Assembly: GCA_026874595.1 (NCBI GenBank) | Contig: CM049319.1 | Span: 2,628,101 to 2,692,100, forward strand | Source: Sipunculus nudus | Lineage: Eukaryota > Annelida > Sipuncula > Golfingiida > Sipunculidae | Direction: 5' to 3' | Length of the DNA stretch: 64,000 nucleotides | Part shown: positions 49,331 to 60,743 of the stretch, piece after piece | Layout of the letters: the number at the start of each line of letters is the position of its first letter | Numbering within the stretch: the stretch's first letter is position 1 | Program-made: the position numbers and the translations under genes | Notes under the pieces: generated by a model | The model's database searches: none | Told to the model about the DNA's origin: nothing | Seen by the model: only the letters and a program-made list of their open reading frames with translations

Positions 49331-50204
49331 GCTTTGATCACTAAACACACCCGTTTTCAGGACACGAAATGAAAACACAGCTAAGAAACTGACATGATTG
49401 CTGTAATTTTATAGCCTGAAAATAGAAAAAATATCTTTATAAAATTAGAAATAAATACAGGTGAGGCCATCGGCTTTGAGGAACTAATAAAATTAGTCAT
49501 GGTAAATATTCAAGGCAAGATTGATGACAATGCAATCATTAATTATCAAGATACAGGAGGTTTTGTATCAAATTTGTAATTATTCGGGGGGGGGGGATTC
49601 CTACAAGCCCTATAGCTCGGAGGATATCCAAAGTGATTTTTTATTAACCTCAATGTTCAGCGGTGTTTTAATTTCCGTTGCTTGTGGACGGAAGGAAGGA
49701 CGACGGGCATGAATGTGACTCACGTGGTACGTTTGAACCATCGACCTTTGCTATGGACAATACGCTTGTATTTTATTATTATCCCCTAATATCATAAAAC
49801 TCCTTGCCTACAAAAAAATAACTATATACGGTAGTCTGAAAATACTGAGATATTTGCCAGAGGGTTCAGACGTCCCACATAAACATCAATAAAAATAATA
49901 TTACCTATAAATCATGTACTTTAACCTGCTTATTATATGTGAATAAGATAATTACACCGTTATATTTACTTTAAAGTGGGGACATTAAATGGATTAAAAT
50001 CTAAGCCTGGATAACTGGATATGGTCAGACAATTGTGCTTAGAAAGCCCTCCATTTCTGATAGCTGGACTAGTTACATCTGCGTAAAAGTTTAGTTTACT
50101 AAAATATGACAAACAGAAACAGGATTTTTATCAATATGCATAAGGGAACAATATCCTGCTTGTTCTCGTCATATAAAAGAAGATATGTCCGAAATAATGT
50201 GTGC

Positions 50205-50640
50205 AATACAAAATCACCGATTGCGCTGTGGTGGCCATAAATGAATTCCGACAGGTTTGTATTTGAAAGATCCGGCGCCCTCAAGGGTAACAATCTTCAA
50301 AGTCAATTTGAGAGCATTAGGTTTGTTTTTGTTGAGATATTGAACGCAAAAGAAAATCACCGATTGCGACCATATTGGAATTCCGACAGGTGTGTAATTC
50401 AACAGGTATAGAGCCCTCATGGGAACCAATTAGCACAGTGAATTTGAGAAAGATCAAGCATGTTCTTGTTGAGATATCACGATTCAATGAAAATCATTGA
50501 TTTCGCTGTTGCGGCCATATTGGAATTCCGACAAGTCTGTAATTCAATTGGTCTGGAGCTCTCAAAGGTACCAATCATCCCTGTGAATTCGAGAAAGATT
50601 AAGCATGTTCTGTTTGAGATATCATCAAACATTCCCACGA
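50205..50640. repeat. Tandem repeat, about 140 bp x 3
   Basis: Units start at about 50209, 50352 and 50493. They share 'aaaatcaccgattgcg', 'ccatattggaattccgacag', 'gtgaatttgagaaagat' and 'catgttcttgttgagatat'. Divergence between units is moderate. Non-coding. Confidence 0.85.
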
Positions 50641-51039
50641 CTTCATGACTTTGGGCGAATAATTTGGAACACATGTTTGATCACTTTTGATCTGTAGAGT
50701 AGGAGGTTATTGTACACTTCTCAGCTCAAGTAGTTTCCATCCCCAGTTCCGGACTCATATTATATTAATGTGAGCCGAAATCAGGATGACACATTCAGTT
50801 CAGTATAGGCTCTGCAATATGGAACTTTGCAACTCGTTATTTATTCAACGCCTACATTAATTACACAGCGGTTATCGCAGTCAGTCTACATATCTCCTTT
50901 TTTTTTTTACTCCCTGCTATGTGTAGTAACATTCGCCGGGTTTCACCACCAGGGCTGGTACAGGTCATAGAATTATAATAAGACCAATGAGAGCGTGGTA
51001 TCTTATTGTGCATCCAACTGCAAGTTTTAAATCCGTAAA

Positions 51040-51330
51040 GCTGAACGCCTTGTTTAAAACCTAAAAGTCTGAGTGTTTGTGTGAATGAGAGGCATTAAAA
51101 GCTGACGCCCAGGTGTTAAGATACTGAACATCTAGGCGTTATTAGGAAGAACGTCCAAGTGTTAACATGCTGAACGCCGCGGTGTTTAAAAGCCGCACGC
51201 CAAGTCGTTTAAAAGCTTTAAATTCGATGTGTTTAACAGTTGAATGCCAAGGTATTTAAAAGATATTTAAAAATATATTTAAAAGCTTGTGCCAAGGTAT
51301 CTTAAATCTGAACATGTAGGTATTTTAAAA
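51040..51330. repeat. Minisatellite, about 25-28 bp ('gtttaaaagctgaacgcc' type)
   Basis: At least eight degenerate units of 'tgaacgcc-agg-gtttaaaagc'. The unit A equivalent at 26190-26320 has about four. Confidence 0.8.
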
Positions 51331-51751
51331 CTGCTGGCTAGTGTAGGGTAAGGTTGTATTTTAAGATGTCAATAGTAAAATGTAAAATAATTTTTAGCTC
51401 AGTTGATTGAGTGGTCGTTCGGCCGTCTGAGCCTCTGTTAATAAGGCACAAATCATGACCACAACTCCAAATCAAGCAAACTCCGCACAGGACTAAAAAG
51501 GTTGGTTTATCTGGTATTTTTCTTTTCAGAATATATATAGTGGGGGCGGGTCGATTTCGTTTCCTTATTAAGTATATATTAAAAAAGGATACATTTTGTT
51601 ATTTTATTTTAATGACAGACTTCTCCGTAAATTAAATTGATAAATTTTTACTGAACCTCATAATGAGCATTTTGATACGGGGTCAAAGTTTTGTCGTTGT
51701 GTCTGAGATACCAATTTTCTTTTTGGCTTATAAGAAAATTTAAGTGGAAAG

Positions 51752-52282
51752 TCGAAATAAGGTCATGATAACCAATATTCTAGGGCCAACAAGGCCAAAG
51801 GCAAGATCTTAATACCTTGAAAAATGAGATTCTTCTTAGGATCCGATGAGCTGCGCAGATATTTTGTGCTGTTCAAGAAATCTAAGTTGTGTGGCTCAGC
51901 ATTTTTCAATGAAATATTTAAAGATCCTATGTGTATGCTGTTACAGGTGGTCTTTTTATTGAGTGACTCGGGCGTAACTCCTGTTGTGGCACTCGTGTCT
52001 GGCCGCGTTTTACATTTTCGAAATAAGGTCATGATAACCAATATTCTAGGGCCAACAAGGCCAAAGGCAAGATCTTAATACCTTGAAAAATGAGATTCTT
52101 CTTAGGATCCGATGAGCTGCGCAGATATTTTGTGCTGTTCAAGAAATCTAAGTTGTGTGGCTCAGCATTTTTCAATGAAATATTTAAAGATCCTATGTGT
52201 ATGCTGTTACAGGTGGTCTTTTTATTGAGTGACTCGGGCGTAACTCCTGTTGTGGCACTCGTGTCTGGCCGCGTTTTACATT
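51752..52282. repeat. Exact 266 bp tandem duplication
   Basis: 51752-52017 is repeated as 52018-52282 with an offset of 266. The open frames at 51824 and 52090 translate identically over the shared part. Each unit ends with the first about 30 bp of the LTR-like element ('tgtggcactcgtg...ttttacatt'). Confidence 0.95.
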
Positions 52283-52993
52283 CCATGTTTAATCCGTACT
52301 GGTTGAACTCTTGTTGTTATGCTGCCTTGGGACGTGTACACCACGGTGTGTAGAGGCATGGCGATGTCTTTCTAGAGAATTCCTGAAACGCGTGTTTCAC
52401 TGTGTTGTGCAAGATCTTATAGACTGTTCGAGAAATGGAAAATTCTTGGCTTGGGGTGAAGAGTATATAAGGGACTGTGTTTAAGCAGGAGGGAGAGAGA
52501 GCAGAGAAGATTCCAGCGGACGTAGAAGCGTGTGTCAGATTCTAGGACCGTATCCGAAGAATGCGGCAATTATACATTTTTCAAAGACTTTCTCCTGGAT
52601 TTTATGCATTTGGACTTCAGTTTACTTTCTGGGTTGTTGCAAGAACTTTCCACTAGACTGTCATTCTCCGGGAGTTTACAATTAAAGGACTTATCGTTGT
52701 GATGGTGTTGGTATCCAGGTACTGTGCGCATTGTTTTTCTATGTGATAGTATTGACTTGTTGTTATACCGCTGTTTTACTGTATAACTGTATTGATTTAG
52801 TGTATTGTATTGTTAGGGTTGTTTTAAGAATAAAATATAGTTGTTTGTTAACAAAAAAACACTGACTTCTTTATTCATTCCCCTAGACATTTCACGCTGC
52901 CTAGTGTTACAGAATCTGATTTGTTTTTATCTGCATTACAAAGTTTGTGTTCATCACGCATACGTGATCTGTTTATATTAGGTTCCTTAACAA
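52251..52993 (+). mobile_element. LTR-like dispersed element, copy 2
   Basis: Second copy of the element at 29523-30215. It starts TGTGGCACTC (52251), with 'gagtatataagggac' (about 52462) and 'agaataaaatatag' (about 52827), and GTGTTACA at 52904-52911. Homology ends near 'ggttcct taaca' (52980-52993). The host sequence on either side matches 26.58 kb and 26.70 kb of unit A, so unit A shows the empty site. Confidence 0.5.
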
Positions 52994-53799
52994 TGCATAA
53001 AGTGTTTGGTACAGAAAAATTACACATTTAATAGGTGATAATCACATGCAAAACAAAAGTTGCGCTTCAGTGGGGGAATACAAGTAAAACATTACTGTAT
53101 TTGCTTTGAGGGTTCTTAAGATAATACCTGAAGGAATCCCGGGATGGCTGCTTCAAAGCGATACCTGATTTCCGTTGGGTCGGTAATCATTCGGTAAATT
53201 CTCAAAAATTCATATTTTTTTTCAGTAAATATGCATTATGGGAAGATTTGTATTTCAGATATACTGAAACATTAGCGTACATCGTTAAATCTTCAGTAAA
53301 GCGTTACCACGGTCACGGCAAGTAAGGAAATTGTTCATTGAATTATGTTTCCTATAACAAAATCAAGTTGATACCAGCTACATTCTTGTGATGAGGAGGC
53401 TCCATCATATGAATCCTAACCTTGTAAATATATGAAAGTCAAATTCAGAATGAGGTTCAAAAAATGTCTTTAGAATGTTTTTAAAAATGTATTTTCAATT
53501 ACCTTACTCCTTATGGAACTCCAAATTATATTATTATTACGGTAATACTGCTATAAAAAGATGTCTCTATTGTGAATTACGGTAATACTGCACCGAAGAC
53601 TGTCTTTAGAGAGTATTTGCGGTAATACTGCTTCTGCATCTCGGCCCCAGCTGGTGTCTGTTAAGCGATACACCACGACGTGAGAGAGAATATATATCAT
53701 GGCGTGGTAAGTAATCTAACACTTCATGCAAAAAAGAAATCTTTTCACCATCGAATTCGTTTCGATTTCATAAACTAGCTTGAAAAACAACCTCGGTAT

Positions 53800-54404
53800 T
53801 AGTGTACAAAAATACACAGACAATGCGTGTTTTATATTTAGTCCCATTGCTCAGACCGTTGTAACTAATTAATAATATTTTGCATACAATATGATAAAAT
53901 GTCTGAATTAATGCGATCTTTAGGGTGTTCTTCTAAAGAAAAATATTTTATTTCTCACATTTGACTTGAGTTAAATTAAGTTATCAGGATACATATAAAG
54001 TTCCTGTAAAAGCAGTCAATGGTAAGTGGAGTCAACACCTAAAGCCATCGAATGTATATAGAACTTATTGAAATATATTTCTCATATCATGAACAAAAGC
54101 AAGGAATGCACCTAACCCATTAAAATGTGCTCAGGTGGCTATTTCTCTTTTGTTAGACTTTACTTTATTATTTCTAATGAAATCACATTTCTAAAATGTT
54201 AAAACCTCGAAGCGATTTGGCTCTTGAGCCATGTATCACTGTCACTCTAACACGGTTTATCGCTCATACCGAAACTCATGTGTGTGGAGGCAGTAAATGA
54301 CCGCCTGTCTGAACAACTGCAGGCAACCAACCTGTGCCCCCTAGCATTCAGCCTGACCAGCCCATTCACAAAGCTGTGTGTGCACTTTATTGCTGATTAC
54401 CATG

Positions 54405-54405
<1 letters not shown>
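53800..54405. other. Gene-free stretch
   Basis: Upstream, three 'acggtaatactgc' words (53540, 53580, 53619) form a small local repeat present once in unit A (27099). No exon recognised. The frame at 54278 reads through the TA tract and is not supported. Confidence 0.4.
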
Positions 54406-54454
<49 letters not shown>

Positions 54455-54902
54455 GCTGTGTTCAAAATATTACAAAAACATGAAAATACATTAGATTTGC
54501 TCTATTCGGCACAGTTCGCATTAGAACTTGAATTAACTCGAATCAACCGCTACGCAGTAGGTCTATAATTGTAAGGGAAAGTTACACAGGTTCTTTTATT
54601 CATACACGGATTAACGTCTAAATTTACTAGTTTTCTTGATTGAGTCGTAAATTGTAATCTCGTATTTATGCAATAATCATATTTATTTAGTAAGTTCATA
54701 GCGTTAGCTATCATAGTGGGAATAGTCAATTTCGTCGATGCTAATAAGTGTCCGGCTGAATCACGCTTGCCTGCACAAACCGGATTCCGGCTGCGCCAGC
54801 GAGTCGTTTTTCTCTTCCATCTATACGAGAAACTGCATTTGCGAAAACCCGGAACAGGCAATCGTTTCCTATATCAAATATACCTATAACTTGTCTCTAA
54901 TT

Positions 54903-54975
<73 letters not shown>

Positions 54976-54990
54976 GTTGAAATATAACGC
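54405..54990. repeat. Two (TA)n tracts flanking an unassigned 450 bp stretch
   Basis: (TA)n at 54408-54451 and 54911-54972. The minus-strand frame 54861-54550 between them (rich in Lys/Arg and Cys, for example WKRKTTRWRSR) shows no family I recognise and I do not call it a gene. Confidence 0.7.
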
Positions 54991-55285
54991 AATCACTCTA
55001 TTTGAATTTACATAAAAACAATTCCTGTAGGCCAAAAAAGTACCAAATATCCTCGTCTTCCAAAACACGAGCTAGATTTTAAAAGCTTGTATCGACATTC
55101 AGAGATTAAGTGAGGAGGAAAGGTGGAGTGAGTGTTTTGATCCACCGTGTGTCTGTGTATACAGAGGCTTTTCTACAAATCGCTTTATAGTCGGGTATAT
55201 GCATGGCACGTTCGAAGGTTCTTACGGCGACTTTTTTTAACTTTGAACTCATATGTCGTGTTTGAAGCTGAAGATTAAGTAGCCT

Positions 55286-55386
55286 TCAGGGGCGTAGCCA
55301 AGGGGCGGCCGCAGGGGGCCATGCCCCCCGCCCCGGTCGCATCCAGTTCTCGCCATCCTTTCGGAATTCCACTTATTCTAATATAA

Positions 55387-55456
<70 letters not shown>

Positions 55457-56394
55457 TAAATCAGTGGCAGGTATATGCTAACAGTGGTGAATCCAGCGGT
55501 GGCGCCTTTGGCGCGCGGCCCCCGTTGAGCTGCAAAATCTCTCATTTAATCTTCGTGATTCATTTTTTTTCCATATTTCGTATTATTAATAAGCAATTAG
55601 ACTTTATTTAATTATCTGCAGTTATAATTACTTTAAAATTTATCAGTTGAGTATAAGGATATTTATGAACAACTGCAGATCGATCGAGCACTTGGCCCTG
55701 GTTGGGGGCGACCGTGAACAATCTTGTGGCTCCTCTGGTGATACCGGTACTCTTAACTCGCGATCTGTGCTGAGCTTATAGGAGTGCTGTGTGCTGTCGA
55801 GACCACGGAACCCGGTAAAATGCAAAGTTTAACATAATAATTCAGCTTATCAGTTATTTTATCACGAACATTACATTTAAAAGATAAAATTTTGATAGTT
55901 ACAAACGTGATAGCGCTTTTGCGCCATCGATTCTTTTGAAAACGATTGAAATTGTATATCCTAATTTTGAAGACATATAAATATTAATTTCTTGAACCTC
56001 TCTACCGTTTGACTACATAACGCAAAGACACAAGGGAACAGTTTTTCAGGAACAGAAAATTTTCATTTTTTTTGTGAACAAAATATCCTCTTTACATTGT
56101 ATATTCAAAAAATGTCCCGATATTTGAGGGGGAAACCCTAAAAATTTAACCATGGTTCATAATTGAAAATAAAAAAGAATTATATTTTCATACACTAAAA
56201 TATATAAAGTATAGTAAAAATTATAATAATAATGATAATAATAATAGTAATAATATATATACTTGTATATATAACCGTTTTCATATTACCCATACATACA
56301 TATTAGCGCCCCCCGTTCCCCAGTTTTCGAATTTCTTGATCCGCCACTGATGATGGCCCCCTCCCCTCCCTCAATCCTGGCTACGCCCCTGAAT
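55286..56394. mobile_element. Nested hAT-like MITE pair, about 1.1 kb
   Basis: The outer inverted ends are TTCAGGGGCGTAGCCA (55288) and TGGCTACGCCCCTGAA (ending about 56393). An inner pair is CAGTGGTGAATCC (about 55484) and GGATCCGCCACTG-like sequence (about 56338-56350). CAGGGGCG/CAGTGGCG termini are typical of hAT-related MITEs. A 66 bp (TA)n tract (55388-55453) and a GC-rich poly-C flank lie inside. No transposase. Matching 8 bp target duplications were not found, so the class is tentative. Confidence 0.62.
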
Positions 56395-56399
56395 ATGCC

Positions 56400-59300
56400 A
56401 TAGTGACCTATATTATATGAACTTTAAGCTAAAGCATAATTCTGAGCAATCTGAAAGTCAGACAGGCACATATCACAACTAATGGACCTAGAAATTTCTT
56501 ATGTAATATCAATGGAGTTCCAAGTGAAATGTAAGAAACCTGAAATTATATCACTGTGACCTATGTTCTGCAACTATGTTCAATAACATGATTTTGATAA
56601 CAGGTTTAATAAACATGCACAGTGTTCAGGGTTGTATACATATAATTTGCATTTTTACATACCATTAAAATATTATAAAGCAAACTAAAATCTACAATGA
56701 TGTACTTTTTGCAAAATACAATTATTTTCACAAAAAAGGCCAAAATAACCTCTACAGAAATGACAAAAGCACTTGTTAAATCATAAATGAAATTATTTCA
56801 GTTTCAGTAAATTAAAAGATATATACACTGGTATATCAATAATTAATGCTTGGATTGCCTGTCAAGCAAATTAAGCTGAACCTCATGCCCATGGTAACAA
56901 TAACTTAATTCATTTTTGAAGTTTTTATTATTTATAAACGCCCAAGCCAAAAAAAGTAATTTTCTTTATGAAAGTAAAATCATTCCATTTTTTTTAAATA
57001 TTTTTTCATACGCAAAATGGTCACGTGTGAGCATTCGGTTTTTATCCAAGAGTTTTATCATATAGGTACAGATATTATTCTCACACAGGCCGAGCGGGGC
57101 AAGTAAATTTAAAACATTTGCTCCGCTTGTTTAAATTTTTATCAACATTCAAGTTTCCTTAAAATCATATTAAACGCTTATGAATTCAAACGTGGGCAGT
57201 CCATTACCTAATATGTGCACCATTTATTTGTGTAGAGACACTGAACCTACCTTGAATGAGTAACTGGTCGCAATGGTCTGATTCACCTCCTTCCAAGAAA
57301 ATGACAAATAAACAATCATCAGTGTATCATAAGTGTAAGATCAGTGTTGCGTCAGTAATGGAGGCCAGGATTTTACGTTTTTCAATTCTGGCAATGATGC
57401 CATTCGTGCTTAACCGTGCATATAGCATTTAACTAACAGGACTCTTAAACGTCCCCTCGATTCCTACGAGGATACAACGATCATCTCAGCATCTGATAAG
57501 TCTGCTGATATGATGAGCAGGTAAGGTGAAAGTAAGCATGTATGGCATTGCACATTAAAAAAAAACTAAGATATTAACATCATGCGCGTGATACTGATCT
57601 ACCAATATTTATAACTGTGGATATTCAGACGAACACACTCCATTGTGTAACACCATGAGACTTGATTTCATTTTGGTAATCAAATACAGCAGCCATTATG
57701 TGAAAACAAAGTTAAATTTCAGACCAATACAATTCTACTGGTCGCATCTTTGGTGAAAGGTAAGTGGAGGTAATTTGCTACTTAACTATTTCATCGACAG
57801 TCTGCGGTCAACCAGACCTCAAACATTCGAACTAATTTTTAATTTGGTTTACAAACAATACCTGGAATGGCTGGCTCGTATTGTTGTTAAGATGACAGTC
57901 CCACCTGACATACATGTTCATGCAATAACTAATTCACACGGCCCATCTTGGATGTATAACTGTTCTTTTAATGTTATTATTGGTCGTGGCATTGCCTAAC
58001 TGTAAGCAAATGAGTATAAATGTTCACATATCGGAAACGGAAGTGCAATAAAGTCGCGTATAATATCACGAAAAGTATTACTAATCATCGGTTGAAATTA
58101 TATACAAGTATATTTGTAGAGACGACAAAACTGGAAAATGTAAACACCATTCATTATATCTGATCTGTTTAAATGATTGTGCTTTTTATATTCTTATATT
58201 TAAGTAGGGTCGTCCTGAAGTCACTTGGAAGGTTCGTACTGAATACTTTTGTTAGTAAGGCCCAATCTTAATTTTATTTTTAACTTTGCCAATACATTTA
58301 CAGATAAAGATGTGCTGCTGCAGGTAGAGTAGGTCGTTATGTAGCAGTAACAGATGTTACAAAATATTCTGATACATTTTTGGAACCAATGTTTTTTGGA
58401 AATCTTAGACCATCGGGAATAAATCTAGCGTTGGTTCTCTTTTTACTGCTTTTATGACAGCCAAATTGTATTTCCAAATGGCAGGTGTTTTTCCATGTAA
58501 TGCTATATGTGTGCACGGTCCCTAGGGGAACAGTGTCTCTGGGTGTTCTGAATGTTACTTTTATGTCATGGAATGTAACTTTATTCAATGCTTATTACTT
58601 TAGAATAGATATATAGCAAATAAATTGATATGATGCGGTTTATCAATAACAAATATGCATACCGAAAGCCTATGAAATTAAAAAAAATTAAACAAATTAT
58701 AGCACCAAATATATTTTAATATATGCAAATTTAATTGATAATTAAGGGACAGATTTTATTTCAAATGGCATTTCGTTGGTATGGGCACATGGACCAAACA
58801 AAATTTTAATTGACGTTGGTACCACTTAACCTTTATCACGGAACTCCTTTTCAGATGTTCCCCACAAATCGTCAGATATGTTTTTAGTGCATATTAGAAT
58901 ATATTTGTGGAGACAACAAAAACCTGAAAATATAAACACCATTCATCATATCCGGCCTGTTTGAGGGACTGTGCTTTCATGATACTGTTATTTTAGTAGG
59001 GTCATTTGTTTTCTTGAAGGCACTTGGATGGCTCATACAAAATACTTTTATTAGTTAGGCCTAATCTGAATGTAATTTTTTAACTATGCGAATAAGTGAC
59101 AAGGACATTCCATTTTCGATACTGTGCTGATATTTTGGGCCTACATTAAATAGAAAAAATCCTGAATAAATTTCAAAACATGCCTCGGATTGACAATGTT
59201 AATTAATCGAATTATGCTTGGAGGTCATATACTCGAGCATATGTATAAGCTGTATACTTGATGCAGTCGGCTTAGTTTATTTTTTAAGTTGGAAGTGCCT

Positions 59301-60743
59301 TTCAATGCATACAAGACATTCAACGTTCCGAACGGTCTCAGGGAGTCTCTTTCTCCACACTGATCAGCAGTTTAGTATTCTGGAAAATAATTGGAGTGTG
59401 TCTGGGAAAACCCATGTGTTGTTATTCGTTCTAGCATGTCTGTGCAGTGTACATTAACGGTAGTTCCTCTAGGCAAGGTCTCTGCTTTGGCTGGGGCGGA
59501 TCATAGAATAAATCTCGAGTCCATCGGCATCATGGGTCATATTTTAAAGGATTGTGTCACATTCAAATTTAAAATTCAATCAGAGGAGGGAAAACTATAT
59601 AGACATCGATAAAGTCAAGATCTTTACATCGCTTTATGATCCCAGTACTGTGATGGAAGACACGTGATAAGCCATCAACAAATCACAGATTGAGGAGTAA
59701 ATTAGGCCACTTTCTTGCGGCAGGTAATCTATTTTTCCAATGAGTCATATTTTCAGGATTGTATCATATTTCAATTTCAGGGAGTTATAGATCTTCATTG
59801 CGCTTATGGTCTTCAGACTGAAGGATAAGGTATCAACTAGTCGCAAATTGATGAATGGAGGTCACCTTGCTGCAAAATTAGATAAATACGAGGTACTTTA
59901 ATCCTTCAGATAGTTTTATGTGTATATATTTTGTAAACTCCAGATGAGCAGTAAAACATATATATATAAATGTCATAGTAATAAATGCCAACATATACCC
60001 TAGCGAACGGTCAATTGACGTGAGTATTTGAGGACATTGGATGGCACTAAACAATAGTGGACACTCGTAAAAAAGTAGGATTTCATTGGATTTGTAGGAC
60101 AAGTTGGAGCACCCATGAACGCATATTTCTCCATGTTTATTACAGATAGCACTCTAAGAACTGCATCTATATTTAAAAATCAATAGTTTTCACACTTAAA
60201 TGCAAGTATTCTATTATAAGCAAGTGTTTGGGATGTTAGAGTTTAGGATGCAAAGGAAACAATTCATTTTCTTCATAAGCTTTGAGGTACAACCTTTATT
60301 TCACGTGTTCTCCTTACAAAGAATTTATTTTCAGCTTTTAAGTGATAATAGGAGAAATGTTTCCATTTAAGCTAGAGGTTAAAGAAAACATGGAGATCTT
60401 AAATGTTCTAAAAGTTACATATAATATCTGAAATAATTAATCCAATATCTTCTCTTCAGAACAAGTCAACAAAAGACCAACCACTACTTTATACCAGTAA
60501 ATGCTGGTGGTTAAAGCGCCCTGAGGAAAAAATAACAAGCCAACACAATCAAACATTCAAGCAAAAAGAACTGCAATTGAATTAAACGTGCGGAAGCTTC
60601 ATTTGGGATACAAAACCTAATTATGCTTTTAAAATTAAAAAAAAACAGAAATGTGTGTAGCAAAAGCTTCGGTAGCAAAAGCATGAATTATTGTCTGATG
60701 AACATTGATGGATTTAGCGATCTGCTAGAATGTTAATTTAAGC
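56400..60743. other. Gene-free AT-rich stretch with local duplications
   Basis: No exon supported. Two diverged internal duplications are visible. 58110-58295 resembles 58900-59090 ('aaacaccattca', 'tagtagggtc', 'cacttgga-gg', 'aatacttttgttag'). 59530-59700 resembles 59740-59870 ('gtcatattttaaaggattgt', 'agatctt-cat-gc-ttatg'). This could hold 5' UTR or promoter sequence of the gene at 60744. Confidence 0.45.

Noticed and set aside
51824..52353. Two identical 84-87 aa frames
   Set aside because: Produced by the exact 266 bp tandem repeat; the reverse strand is equally open and no similarity was recognised.
54550..54861. 103 aa minus-strand frame between TA tracts
   Set aside because: No domain recognised, no splice context, low confidence; left as unassigned.
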